Positions 32,914 through 41,934 of a stretch of DNA of 64,000 nt are shown one piece after another. How positions within the stretch are numbered: the stretch's first letter is position 1; each line of letters starts with the position of its first letter. Under the pieces are notes generated by a model. That model was not told the DNA's origin. It made no database searches and saw only the letters and a program-made list of their open reading frames with translations. The position numbers and the translations under genes were made by a program. The DNA lies in assembly GCA_017619535.1 (NCBI GenBank), contig JAFZSD010000030.1, positions 1-64,000 of the forward strand, given 5' to 3'. The DNA is from Oscillospiraceae bacterium (lineage in GTDB: Bacteria > Bacillota > Clostridia > Oscillospirales > Oscillospiraceae).

Positions 32914-33818
32914 GACAGCAGCGCCTCCACGAATTCATGCCCGTCGAACGGCAGGAGGTCGTCCGTCTGTTCTCCTACGCCTATGAACTTGACGGGCACG
33001 CCGAGCTGGTCGCATATGGCCAGCACTATGCCGCCTTTTGCCGTGCCGTCGAGTTTTGTCAGGACGATGCCGGATATACCGGAGGATTCCTTGAACTGTT
33101 TGGCCTGGATAAGGCCGTTCTGTCCGGTCGTGGCGTCGATGACAAGGAGAGTCTCCCTGTCCGCTCCGGGCAGCTCGCGGTCGATGACCCTGCTGATCTT
33201 GCTGAGTTCGTTCATGAGATTCGACTTGTTGTGAAGGCGTCCGGCCGTGTCGCAGATAACAACGTCCGCTCCGCGGGCCTTTGCCGCGGCGATTCCGTCG
33301 AATACGACGGCCGCGGGATCGGAGCCTTCCTCATGACGAACTATATCGCATCCCGCGCGTTCAGCCCATACGGAGAGCTGTTCCGCTGCGGCTGCTCTGA
33401 ACGTGTCTCCCGCGCAGAGCAGGACCTTTTTGCCCTCTCCGCCGAGAAACGCGGCCAGTTTTCCTATCGTCGTCGTCTTGCCTACGCCGTTGACTCCGAC
33501 CACCAGGATAACTGAAGGTTTTGTTGAAAGAGACAGCGCCGTATCGCCTGTGTCGAGATGTTTTTCAAGTATCTCAGCCAGGGCGTTTTTGATCTCCTCG
33601 CCTTTCCTGTACCCTTCCCTGCGTGTCACTTCTCTGAGCTCATCGACAACCTGCTCGGTCGTTTCGACACCGATATCCGCAAGGATAAGCGTTTCCTCCA
33701 GCTCCTCAAAGAACTCCTCGTTTGCGCCTGTAAACGCCGCGAACATGCCGTTCAGCTGAGCGCCCACGCTCTTTTTGGTCCTGAGAAGTCCATTCTTGAT
33801 CTTTTCAAAGAAACCCAT
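32910..33818 (-). CDS. ftsY: signal recognition particle receptor FtsY
   Basis: A 302-residue SRP receptor GTPase that brings ribosomes translating membrane proteins to the translocon. The N-terminal acidic A domain is very short here; the protein goes almost straight into the N domain (LEETLILADIGVETTEQVVDEL). The G domain has G1 GVNGVGKTTTIGKLA near 108, DTAGRLHN and TKLDGTAKGG. It starts 18 bases after smc, the common smc-ftsY pairing in Firmicutes, and overlaps rdgB by four bases. Confidence 0.97.
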   Translation of the reverse strand: MGFFEKIKNGLLRTKKSVGAQLNGMFAAFTGANEEFFEELEETLILADIGVETTEQVVDELREVTRREGYRKGEEIKNALAEILEKHLDTGDTALSLSTKPSVILVVGVNGVGKTTTIGKLAAFLGGEGKKVLLCAGDTFRAAAAEQLSVWAERAGCDIVRHEEGSDPAAVVFDGIAAAKARGADVVICDTAGRLHNKSNLMNELSKISRVIDRELPGADRETLLVIDATTGQNGLIQAKQFKESSGISGIVLTKLDGTAKGGIVLAICDQLGVPVKFIGVGEQTDDLLPFDGHEFVEALLS

Positions 33819-33836
33819 TTCGGTATCTGCCTCCGG

Positions 33837-36800
33837 TCAATTGAGAATAGTACGCTCCGCCTCGTCGAGGTCGATGTTGATTATGCGCGAAACGCCCTGT
33901 TCCTGCATAGTGACGCCGTAGAGGACGTCGGCCTCCTCCATGGTCCCGCGTCTGTGGGTGATCACGAGCATCTGGGTCTTGTCAGACATCCGGCGCATGT
34001 ATTCGGCAAAGCGAAGGACGTTTGCCTCGTCCAGCGCCGATTCGATCTCGTCCATTACGATAAACGGAGCCGGGCGGATCTTGAGGACCGCGAAATAGAT
34101 CGCGATAGCAACGAAAGCCTTTTCTCCGCCGGACAGGAGCGTGATGGTCTTCAGGGATTTTCCAGGCGGCTGGACCTTTATCTCGATACCGCAGTTCAGT
34201 ATATCCGATTCGTCCTCTAGTTCGAGAGAAGCGCGGCCGCCTCCGAAGAGCTCTAGGAAAGTCTCCTGGAAGTGTTCGTTTATCCGCTTGAATTCACGTT
34301 CGAAGATGACTCTCATCTCGTCCGTGATGTCTGTGATGATATCCGTCAGTTCGTTTTTGGCCTTCTCGATATCGTCGCGCTGTTCGGTAAGATACTGATA
34401 TCTTGTGTTAACCCGCTCGAACTCGTCTATCGCACCGATGTTCGGTGTCCCGAGCTTGGATATCTCGCGTCTGAGCTCGCCTATGCGCTGTTTCGCGGCA
34501 GGCATGTCTTCAAGCTCCCTGCGCATCTCAAATGCGTCGTTTCTCGTCAGCTCATATGTATCCCAGAGTTTGTCGACGATCTGTTTCTCCTCCATGGCCG
34601 CCGCAAGCTTCTTCTGTTCCAGGCCGGCGCATTCGCGCTCAAGGTTCAGAAGCAGGTTGTTCCGATCCTGCATGTCGCGGCCGTGCTGGGTGCGGCGGGC
34701 TTCTATGGCGAGTCTTTCGTCGGTTATTCCTGAGAGTTTCTCGCGCAGGCGCTCGATGCCGGCGGTCATATCCGCTCTGGCGCGCTCCTTTTCGGCGATC
34801 TCCTCTCTTATGCTCTCATATCTCGATTCAAGTCCGGAGATGTATTCCTGCTGCTGCGCTCTGCCGCCCGAGAGTCCCTCGCGTATCGAAGTAAGCTCGG
34901 CGACCGCCGCCCTGGCTGCAGTCTCTTCCGCCTCGAGGGAAGCGCTTCTTGCGCGGAGCTCGGAGAGCGAAGACGTTATCTCCTCTCTGGCTGAGAGAAG
35001 AGCCTCCCGGCCTTCCGTCAGTTCGTCTATCCTGCTCTGCAGGTCTGACGCCTGCTTCTCCGCTTCGGAGATCTCCCCTCTGGCAACTGATATATCGTCG
35101 GTATACTGGGCTATCCTTGCGCGGAGCTGCTCTCTTTCATCGTTCAACGCGCCTATCGCGGCTTCCGCCGCCGCGACAAGTTCCGAGAAGTGGCCGCTGT
35201 CTCCCGACAGCCTGAGCTCCTCTGTCTCTGCAGTGCGCAGTTCGTCGGAAGTGACGGAGAGTTCATGTTCAGCGTCTGCAAGCTCGCTCTCGGCGGATCT
35301 CATGGCTTTTTCGGCGGAATTCAGTTCGCCTGCAAGCTCTTCCGAACGCGCTTCGAGCTCTTTGAGTTCATTAGCGCGTGAGAGTATTCCGGCGTTCTTT
35401 CCTCCGGAGCCGCCCGTCATGGAACCGCCGGCGTTGACGACCTGTCCGTCAAGTGTGACCAGATTGAACCGGTGTCCGAATTTGCGGCCTATCCTGATGG
35501 CGTCATCCAGTGTCTGGACTACCGCCACCCTGCCTATCATATATGAGTATACGCCGTCGAATCTCTTGTCAAATTCGGCGAGATCTATGGCCAGACCCTC
35601 GAATCCCTTTTCCTGTTCGAGGCCTTTCTCGTTCAGGCGCGAGCCCTTTATCGTCGCGACCGGCCAGAAAGTCGTACGTCCTGCGTCGCGTCGTTTGAGG
35701 AGCTCTATACCGGCTTTGCCGTCCTCGGCCGTGCCTACGATTATGTGCTGCATCCTTCCGCCGAGAGCGGTCTCTATAGCCACGGCATACCGTTTGTCTG
35801 CGCGGATCAGTCCGCCGACCGTACCGTGGATGTTTTTCAGGATGCCCCGTTCGGACTCCTGCATCACGGTCTTCGTCGCCTTGGAGTAACCCTGGTATTC
35901 CTTTTCCATCTCCCGGAGAAGATTTATGCGTGACGTGAGCGCGTTGGCGTCCATCGTCAGCCGCATATGCACCGCCCTGCTCTCTTCCGCCCGGTTCCGG
36001 CGCGTGTCCACACGCAGCCTGTAGCCGTTTATTACGTTTTTAAGAGACGCCGTCTTCTCTTTTGCTTCTGAAAGAGCTTTTCCGCAGGCTTCTGCGTCTT
36101 TCTTCAGTTCAGCGAGCTTTTCGCCGGCCGAACTGACATCCTGTATGAGAACGTTCTCGCGGTCGTCCATCTCCTGCAGCGCGGACGCCAGCGCCGACAG
36201 GTGCGCCTTCCGGTCAGCGGCTGTCGACGCCGCTTCGTTTTCTTCCCGTAGGAGCGAACTCAGTTCATCGGCCGCTTCACCTGCAGATCTGGCCAGTTCG
36301 TCCGACCTTTTCAGAACAGTCTCTGTCTCCGAGTCGAGTTTTTCCCGCTCTGCGGATATCTCTGCGAGCCTGTTCTGCCGGTCCTCTATCTGCCGTACGA
36401 TGCCGCTGTCGCGGTCTTCCTGTTCGGAAAGCTCGAAACGCACGCGTTCAGTCTCGGAAACGTTGCTCTCCAGATTCGCTCTGAGAACCGCTATCGCGCT
36501 GTCGGCCTCGGCGCAGCGTCCTTCAGCCTCAGCGATGCTTTCCCTGACTGCGTCGGCCTCGATATCCTTGTCGCGCATCTGCTCGGAGAACTGCTCGTTC
36601 TCAGCGTAGAACGCGTCGACCTCCGCGCGCACTCTTTCGAGGTGTTCGGCCGCGGAAGCGTGGCTCTCCTCAAGCTTTTCCGCGCTCTCGGCAAGCTTCT
36701 CGAGGGTATCGGCCCATACAGAGATCTCGATCCCGCGGAGCTCGTCGCGCAGCAGCAGGTATTTTTTCGCAGTCTCAGCCTGGCCGCGGAGAGGCTCGAC

Positions 36801-37415
36801 CTGCAGTTCCAGTTCGGAGATCTTGTCGTTGACGCGAAGCAGGTTCTCGTCTGTGCGCTGGAGTTTCCGCTCTGATTCCTCTTTTCTGTGGCGGTAACGG
36901 GAAATGCCCGCAGCCTCTTCGAAGATATCCCTGCGGTCGGTCGACTTGGCGGACAGGATCTCGTCGATCCTGCCCTGTCCGATTATGCTGTAGCCCTCAT
37001 GTCCCATGCCGGTATCCATGAGGAGCTCGGTTATGTCCTTCAAACGGACCAGACGCCTGTTGATATAGTACTCGCTCTCACCGCTTCGGTAGTAGCGGCG
37101 TGTTATCATTACCTCGCTGCTGTCCATATTGAACGCGCCGTCGGTATTGTCGAGTATAAGCGACACTTCGGCGAAACCCATCTGGTTCCGTTTCTGTGTG
37201 CCGCCGAATATGACGTCTTCCATCTTGCCGCCGCGCAGAGCCTTCGTTGACTGCTCGCCTGTGACCCACAGGATCGCGTCGGAGATGTTCGACTTGCCGC
37301 TGCCGTTGGGGCCTACGATGCACGTGACCGGTTTCTCGAATGTCAGCCTCACTTTGTCCGGGAAAGACTTGAAGCCCTGTATCTCCAGTGCGCGCAAATA
37401 CAATCCGTTCACCAT
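33837..37415 (-). CDS. smc: chromosome segregation protein SMC
   Basis: A 1192-residue SMC ATPase that organises and separates the chromosome together with ScpA and ScpB. Walker A is GPNGSGKSNISDAI near 35. Coiled coil, rich in Glu, Arg, Ala and Leu, runs from about 170 to 500 and 680 to 1000. The hinge lies between (GTVGGLIRADKRYAVAIETA, then VNAGGSMTGGSGG). The C-terminal head has signature LSGGEKAFVAIAIYFAVLK and Walker B FIVMDEIESALDEANV. Length is normal. It follows the radical SAM gene by 67 bases and precedes ftsY. Confidence 0.97.
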   Translation of the reverse strand: MVNGLYLRALEIQGFKSFPDKVRLTFEKPVTCIVGPNGSGKSNISDAILWVTGEQSTKALRGGKMEDVIFGGTQKRNQMGFAEVSLILDNTDGAFNMDSSEVMITRRYYRSGESEYYINRRLVRLKDITELLMDTGMGHEGYSIIGQGRIDEILSAKSTDRRDIFEEAAGISRYRHRKEESERKLQRTDENLLRVNDKISELELQVEPLRGQAETAKKYLLLRDELRGIEISVWADTLEKLAESAEKLEESHASAAEHLERVRAEVDAFYAENEQFSEQMRDKDIEADAVRESIAEAEGRCAEADSAIAVLRANLESNVSETERVRFELSEQEDRDSGIVRQIEDRQNRLAEISAEREKLDSETETVLKRSDELARSAGEAADELSSLLREENEAASTAADRKAHLSALASALQEMDDRENVLIQDVSSAGEKLAELKKDAEACGKALSEAKEKTASLKNVINGYRLRVDTRRNRAEESRAVHMRLTMDANALTSRINLLREMEKEYQGYSKATKTVMQESERGILKNIHGTVGGLIRADKRYAVAIETALGGRMQHIIVGTAEDGKAGIELLKRRDAGRTTFWPVATIKGSRLNEKGLEQEKGFEGLAIDLAEFDKRFDGVYSYMIGRVAVVQTLDDAIRIGRKFGHRFNLVTLDGQVVNAGGSMTGGSGGKNAGILSRANELKELEARSEELAGELNSAEKAMRSAESELADAEHELSVTSDELRTAETEELRLSGDSGHFSELVAAAEAAIGALNDEREQLRARIAQYTDDISVARGEISEAEKQASDLQSRIDELTEGREALLSAREEITSSLSELRARSASLEAEETAARAAVAELTSIREGLSGGRAQQQEYISGLESRYESIREEIAEKERARADMTAGIERLREKLSGITDERLAIEARRTQHGRDMQDRNNLLLNLERECAGLEQKKLAAAMEEKQIVDKLWDTYELTRNDAFEMRRELEDMPAAKQRIGELRREISKLGTPNIGAIDEFERVNTRYQYLTEQRDDIEKAKNELTDIITDITDEMRVIFEREFKRINEHFQETFLELFGGGRASLELEDESDILNCGIEIKVQPPGKSLKTITLLSGGEKAFVAIAIYFAVLKIRPAPFIVMDEIESALDEANVLRFAEYMRRMSDKTQMLVITHRRGTMEEADVLYGVTMQEQGVSRIINIDLDEAERTILN

Positions 37416-37482
37416 CCTTGACTGCCGTCCGGCCGGAGCTTCCGACTACGTATGGCAGCCTGTGTTTATTCAGTTTATTATA

Positions 37483-38511
37483 TTATATTTCTCTGCTTTT
37501 ATCAATGCTTAAAACGCGTACATCGCCGTCCGGCAGGTCCGTCTCACGCACCTTCAGCGATCCGAGGCCGAACTGCCCGGCAAGCGAAGTTATATTGATT
37601 CTTTTCTGACCCACCATAAGCGGGATCCTGCCCTTCGCGACGCCCAGAACGACATCGGAACCCGGTGCTGTTCCTTCCAGAAGCGCAGCAGCCTTCCGGC
37701 GGTAGATCTCAGAATATACAAGTTCACCGAACGCAGGATGGTACGCGCCGGCGGCCGCTTCCCCTCCCGACAGGTCGTCCGTCGGATTGAGGCCCAGCCT
37801 GATGATCGGTATCCCGGCTGACGAGAACATGGGCACAAGTTCCGCGCAAAGCTCCACCGCGTCCCTGACTGTGTGCTCCCTGTACTCGCCACGTTTCCAC
37901 ATATCGTAGAGTTCGGTGTCCCGCACGATCACCGTCGGATATATCCTCACGCCGTCGGGGGCAAGAGCGATCAGTTCCCTTGCCGTATATTTCGACCGCT
38001 CCGGCGTGTCTTCAGGAAGTCCGGTCATCATCTGCAGGACCAGTGAGAATCCTTCCTTTTTGAGAAGATTCGCCGCTCTCCGCGTATCGTCCGGGGTGTG
38101 TCCGCGGTTTGACGCCTCAAGCACCTCGGGGCACATGGACTGCGCACCGAGTTCCACTGTCGTGACTCCGAAGGATCGGAGCCGCTCCGCCGTCTCTTCA
38201 TCGACGCAGTCCGGACGCGTCGACAGCCTTATGGAGGATATCTCACCAGAACGCACGAACGGCAACGCCGCCCTGAGGAGACTCTCCTGTTCCCCGGACG
38301 GTATTGCCGTAAAACTGCCGCCGTAAAAAGCAAGCTCTGCCGGCGTGCCCGGACGGAGCTTGCCTCTGGCCGATTCTATTGCCTCTCTGACGTCCTTTTC
38401 GTTTGCAGGACGCAGCGCGCCGGATATCCTTCGCTGGTTGCAGAATACGCAGTCGTTGGGACATCCCGCGTGCGGTACGAAAACGGGTATGATTACTCTT
38501 TTCGGCGTCAT
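37483..38511 (-). CDS. Elp3-like radical SAM protein
   Basis: A 342-residue radical SAM protein related to the catalytic part of Elp3 but without its acetyltransferase domain. The [4Fe-4S]/SAM cluster motif is C-X3-C-X2-C in AGCPNDCVFC near the N terminus, followed by LAFYGGSFTAIP. The start ATG at 38511 overlaps the rnc stop as ATGA, which favours it over a longer frame inside rnc. The gene recurs between rnc and smc in Clostridia. Elp3 modifies wobble uridine in tRNA, so tRNA or rRNA modification is plausible but unproven. Confidence 0.88.
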   Translation of the reverse strand: MTPKRVIIPVFVPHAGCPNDCVFCNQRRISGALRPANEKDVREAIESARGKLRPGTPAELAFYGGSFTAIPSGEQESLLRAALPFVRSGEISSIRLSTRPDCVDEETAERLRSFGVTTVELGAQSMCPEVLEASNRGHTPDDTRRAANLLKKEGFSLVLQMMTGLPEDTPERSKYTARELIALAPDGVRIYPTVIVRDTELYDMWKRGEYREHTVRDAVELCAELVPMFSSAGIPIIRLGLNPTDDLSGGEAAAGAYHPAFGELVYSEIYRRKAAALLEGTAPGSDVVLGVAKGRIPLMVGQKRINITSLAGQFGLGSLKVRETDLPDGDVRVLSIDKSREI

Positions 38512-39182
38512 ATTCCCAATGCCTCTATCGCTGAGCGCGCAGCAGCCTGCTCCGCTTCCTTCTTGCTGTGACCGTCTCCGGACCCTAGGACTTTTCCGTT
38601 CAGACATACCTCAGCGGTGAACGTCTTCTGGTGGTCAGGGCCGCTCTCGCCGGCCATGCGGTAGGTTATCTCCTGGGTCCCCTCCCTCTGGAGGTATTCC
38701 TGGAGACGCGTCTTGTAATCGGCGCTTCCCGATTCGACGGTCGCGGCGCGTGAGAGTATGAACCTGTCGACCATGTCTTTGGCGGCGACGAAGCCTCCGT
38801 CTATGAATACCGCGGCAAGGACCGCTTCCACCGCGTCAGCAAGGATCGACGGGCGGGTCCTTCCGCCTCCGAGTTCCTCGCCTTTTCCGAAACTCATATA
38901 TTCTCCGAGCCCCAGCTCTTCGGCGACGCCGTAGAGGCTCCGCTCGCATACGAGCTCCGCACGGAAACGCGTCATCCGTCCCTCTGGAAGGTCGGGATAC
39001 TTGTTGTACAGATACGAAGCCACTATCATCCCGAGGACAGAGTCCCCCAGGAACTCCAGCCTTTCGTTGGATTCCGCGCCGCTCTTTCTGTTTTCGTTCG
39101 CATAGGAACTGTGCGTCAGCGCAGTCGCGAGCAGATCTTTGTTTTTGAATTCGTAACCGAGTTTTCTCTCAAGTTCATGCAT
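38508..39182 (-). CDS. rnc: ribonuclease III
   Basis: A 224-residue double-strand-specific endonuclease that processes rRNA precursors and structured mRNAs. The catalytic signature is NERLEFLGDSVLGMIV near residue 40, the second acidic cluster is ADAVEAVLAAVFIDGG near 115, and a double-stranded RNA-binding domain covers the C-terminal 70 residues (DYKTRLQEYLQ … GDGHSKKEAEQAAARSAI). The ATG at 39182 gives the usual length, with AGGTGATC upstream. It ends in a four-base overlap with the Elp3-like gene. Confidence 0.97.
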   Translation of the reverse strand: MHELERKLGYEFKNKDLLATALTHSSYANENRKSGAESNERLEFLGDSVLGMIVASYLYNKYPDLPEGRMTRFRAELVCERSLYGVAEELGLGEYMSFGKGEELGGGRTRPSILADAVEAVLAAVFIDGGFVAAKDMVDRFILSRAATVESGSADYKTRLQEYLQREGTQEITYRMAGESGPDHQKTFTAEVCLNGKVLGSGDGHSKKEAEQAAARSAIEALGI

Positions 39183-39251
39183 CCGGATCACCTGTGAAAT
39201 AACATATATCATAACTGAGGGCGGGTATTGCAAACCCGCCCCCGATCTCAT

Positions 39252-39488
39252 TTATTCTTCGACTTTGCTTTGAATGTACCGGAGAACATCTCCGACAGTC
39301 ACGAGCTTGACAAGAACCTCGTCGTCAGTTTCGGGGATGTCAAACTCCTCTTCAAGAGCCATTGTCATCTCAACTACGTCGAGCGAATCCGCTCCGAGAT
39401 CGTCCGCGAACGAAGTCTCCAGCGTTATGGATTCTTCGCTGACGGAGAACTGTTTTGCGATCAGACCGCGAAGTCTTTCAAAAAGCAC
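39252..39488 (-). CDS. acpP: acyl carrier protein
   Basis: A 78-residue acyl carrier protein that holds growing fatty acids on phosphopantetheine. The attachment serine is in GADSLDVVEMTMALEEEF. The start codon appears to be GTG at 39488 after GAGGTGA. It has its own promoter (39539-39567) between plsX and itself, which fits the much larger amount of carrier protein a cell needs, and it is followed by rnc, as in Bacillus. Confidence 0.95.
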   Translation of the reverse strand: MLFERLRGLIAKQFSVSEESITLETSFADDLGADSLDVVEMTMALEEEFDIPETDDEVLVKLVTVGDVLRYIQSKVEE

Positions 39489-39538
39489 TGTAAATCACCT
39501 CGTATCAGCATATGCGGATTATTCCGCCCTTCGGGGAA

Positions 39539-39567
39539 AGTGTAACTTTCCCGCAAATAATTGTCAA
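39539..39567 (-). promoter_or_regulatory. internal sigma-A promoter for acpP
   Basis: TTGACA (39562-39567) and TACACT (39539-39544) on the minus strand are 17 bases apart, in the 107-base gap after plsX. A T-rich stretch of the transcript lies just before it, without a strong hairpin. Confidence 0.7.
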
Positions 39568-39595
39568 CTGTTTTTTTGTTAAGTTTTTTCCGCCC

Positions 39596-40630
39596 TCAAT
39601 TAACCTCTTCGGGCAGCTGTACTTTCATGTAATCTATGTTCTCGGCGATGAGCTCCGCGATGCCCGCATCCACCGCCGTGACCGCCTGCCGCACCGCGTT
39701 GTATATCGCTTTTGCGTTCGAAGAACCGTGAGCTTTTATAACAGGTTTGGTTATCCCGAGAAGGGCCGTGCCGCCGAAAGCGTCGGCGTCGAACTTGTCC
39801 TTGAGCCTGTAGACTTCTTTCTTGCATAGCAGAGCGCCGAGCTTCGTTTTGGCGTTCGCGTAGAACGCGCCTTTCAGTTCGGAAAGAAGATAGGCGCTCG
39901 TTCCTTCTATGCACTTTATGAGAACGTTTCCGGAAAAGCCGTCGCACACGAGGACGTCGCAGGCGCCGCGCATAACGTCCTTGGCCTCCACGTTGCCTAT
40001 GAAGTTGATCTTTTTCCCTTCTCTGTTCTCTGAAAGGAGCTTATAGGTCTCGACCTGCAGCTGTGTCCCCTTCGTGCTCTCCGCGCCGTTGTTGAGAAGG
40101 CCTATCCGCGGGGAATCTACGCCCGCGATCTTCTCCATATAGAAGGAACCCATATAAGCGAACTGAAGCAGGTATTCCGGCGTGCAATCGGTGTTGGCGC
40201 CGCAGTCGATAATCATCACTCCGCCCTCGCCGGTCGGGATAACAGGCGCGAGGGCCGCTCTTCTTATACCGTGGACGCGCTTCACTATGAGCGTCGCTCC
40301 CGCCAGAAGCGCGCCGGTGCTGCCTGCCGAAATGACGGCGTCTCCGAGTCCGTCCCGGACCATGCGGAGCGCTACTGTCATGGATGCGTCTTTTTTGCGT
40401 CTGCATGCGAGAGCGGGATCATCCTCCATGTCGATGACCTCGGTAGCGTTGACGATCTCGACGTTCGTCGGAAGTTCGCTAACTCCCAAAGTCTCCAGAG
40501 ATCTCAGGATGTCCTCGCCGCGTCCGACCAGAGCTATATCCGCGCCGAAATCAGGCGCCGCCATTATTGCGCCTTTCACGATCTCAAGAGGAGCGTTGTC
40601 TCCGCCCATGGCGTCTACGACGATCTTCAT
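39596..40630 (-). CDS. plsX: phosphate acyltransferase PlsX
   Basis: A 344-residue enzyme that makes acyl-phosphate from acyl-ACP for membrane phospholipid synthesis. The N terminus [19 protein letters not shown] and the later segments [20 protein letters not shown] and [16 protein letters not shown] are standard. Its start overlaps the trmFO stop by four bases (ATGA). plsX next to acpP is a conserved lipid-synthesis pairing. Confidence 0.97.
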   Translation of the reverse strand: MKIVVDAMGGDNAPLEIVKGAIMAAPDFGADIALVGRGEDILRSLETLGVSELPTNVEIVNATEVIDMEDDPALACRRKKDASMTVALRMVRDGLGDAVISAGSTGALLAGATLIVKRVHGIRRAALAPVIPTGEGGVMIIDCGANTDCTPEYLLQFAYMGSFYMEKIAGVDSPRIGLLNNGAESTKGTQLQVETYKLLSENREGKKINFIGNVEAKDVMRGACDVLVCDGFSGNVLIKCIEGTSAYLLSELKGAFYANAKTKLGALLCKKEVYRLKDKFDADAFGGTALLGITKPVIKAHGSSNAKAIYNAVRQAVTAVDAGIAELIAENIDYMKVQLPEEVN

Positions 40631-41934
40631 ATTCTGTCCTCCGATATGTATCTGTCTATTATTCCGAGCGCCCGCTCGGAGATCATCACGTTCTTGTTTC
40701 GTTTGCCCTTGACGCGGACGTCAAGAGGATCTATGATACCGAAGTTTATGTTCATTGGCTGGAAGTCTCCGACCGAACCCGTCGATACATAAAGCGCAAG
40801 CGCTCCGGTCGCGGTCCCGGACGGGAGATCCGCCGGCACAAGCCCCTTCATCCCGCGTGCGGTCTCAATGCCGCATAAAAGGCCCGAAGCCGCGGATTCA
40901 ACATATCCCTCCACCCCGGTCATCTGTCCCGCGAAGGATATGCGGGGCTCCGTCCGGAGGCGGTAGTATCTGTCCAGAAGACGGGGCGAGTCGAGATAGG
41001 TGTTCCGGTGCATCACACCGTAGCGGAGGAACTCTGCGTTCCTGAGCGCAGGTATCATCGAGAAGACGCGCCTCTGCTCCGGAAACTTAAGGTGCGTCTG
41101 GAACCCGACGATATTGTACATCGTGCCCTCGGCGTTATCCTTCCGCAGCTGAACTACAGCGTATGGTTCTTTTCCCGTGGACGGATCCCGGAGCCCTCTG
41201 GGTTTCAGCGGCCCGAAACGCATCGTGTCCTCGCCTCTGCGCGCCATTACCTCAATTGGCATGCACCCCTCGAATACTCCTCCGTCGTCAAAGCCGTGGA
41301 CCTCCGCTTCTTCAGCGTTCACAAGCTCTCTTCGGAATCCGGAGTATTCTTCACGCGTCATGGGGCAGTTTACATAATCAGGCGTTCCCTTGTCGTAGCG
41401 CGAAGCAAAAAACGCGCTGCTCATGTCTATGCTGTCAAAAGATACTATCGGCGCCGCGGCGTCGTAAAAGCTGAGAGGCGAGCTTTCCGGACACAGCGAT
41501 CTGATCTTTTCGGCGAGGGCGTCGGAAGTAAGCGGTCCGGTGGCTATTATGACCCTGCCCTCCGGGATCTCCGTCGCCTCTTCAGACACTGTCTCTATAA
41601 GCGGCTCGTTCTTAATCTTCGAAGTGACCGCGTCAGAAAACGCGTACCTGTCGACGGCGAGCGCTCCTCCCGCCGGTACCCGTACCGAGTCCGCACAGCT
41701 AAGGATGAGGCTGTCCAGTCTTCTTAACTCTTCCTTAAGAAGTCCTACGGCGTTCGACAGGTCGTCGCCCCTGAGGGAGTTGGAGCACACCAGTTCCGCG
41801 AAGCCGTCGTATGAGTGGGCCGGCGTCTTCTTGGCGGGCTTCATCTCGATGAGCATGACCTTTATCCCTCTTCGGGCGAGCTGCCATGCCGCCTCGCAGC
41901 CGGCAAGGCCGGCCCCGACTACCGTGACCGTCAT
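40627..41934 (-). CDS. trmFO: folate/FAD-dependent tRNA (uracil-54-C5)-methyltransferase TrmFO
   Basis: A 435-residue flavoprotein that makes ribothymidine-54 in tRNA using methylenetetrahydrofolate. The FAD-binding motif is [19 protein letters not shown] at the N terminus, followed by [21 protein letters not shown] and [20 protein letters not shown], both typical of TrmFO. The start overlaps the topA stop by four bases. The topA-trmFO order is well conserved in Firmicutes. Confidence 0.97.
   Translation of the reverse strand: MTVTVVGAGLAGCEAAWQLARRGIKVMLIEMKPAKKTPAHSYDGFAELVCSNSLRGDDLSNAVGLLKEELRRLDSLILSCADSVRVPAGGALAVDRYAFSDAVTSKIKNEPLIETVSEEATEIPEGRVIIATGPLTSDALAEKIRSLCPESSPLSFYDAAAPIVSFDSIDMSSAFFASRYDKGTPDYVNCPMTREEYSGFRRELVNAEEAEVHGFDDGGVFEGCMPIEVMARRGEDTMRFGPLKPRGLRDPSTGKEPYAVVQLRKDNAEGTMYNIVGFQTHLKFPEQRRVFSMIPALRNAEFLRYGVMHRNTYLDSPRLLDRYYRLRTEPRISFAGQMTGVEGYVESAASGLLCGIETARGMKGLVPADLPSGTATGALALYVSTGSVGDFQPMNINFGIIDPLDVRVKGKRNKNVMISERALGIIDRYISEDRI

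Noticed and set aside
34405-35889. 494-codon Ser/Arg-rich plus-strand frame opposite smc
   Set aside because: Its Ser/Ala/Arg-rich composition is what antisense reading of Glu/Arg-rich coiled-coil codons gives.
38512-38607. Longer N terminus for the Elp3-like radical SAM protein
   Set aside because: It lies wholly inside rnc, is very basic and low in complexity, and the ATGA overlap gives a better start.
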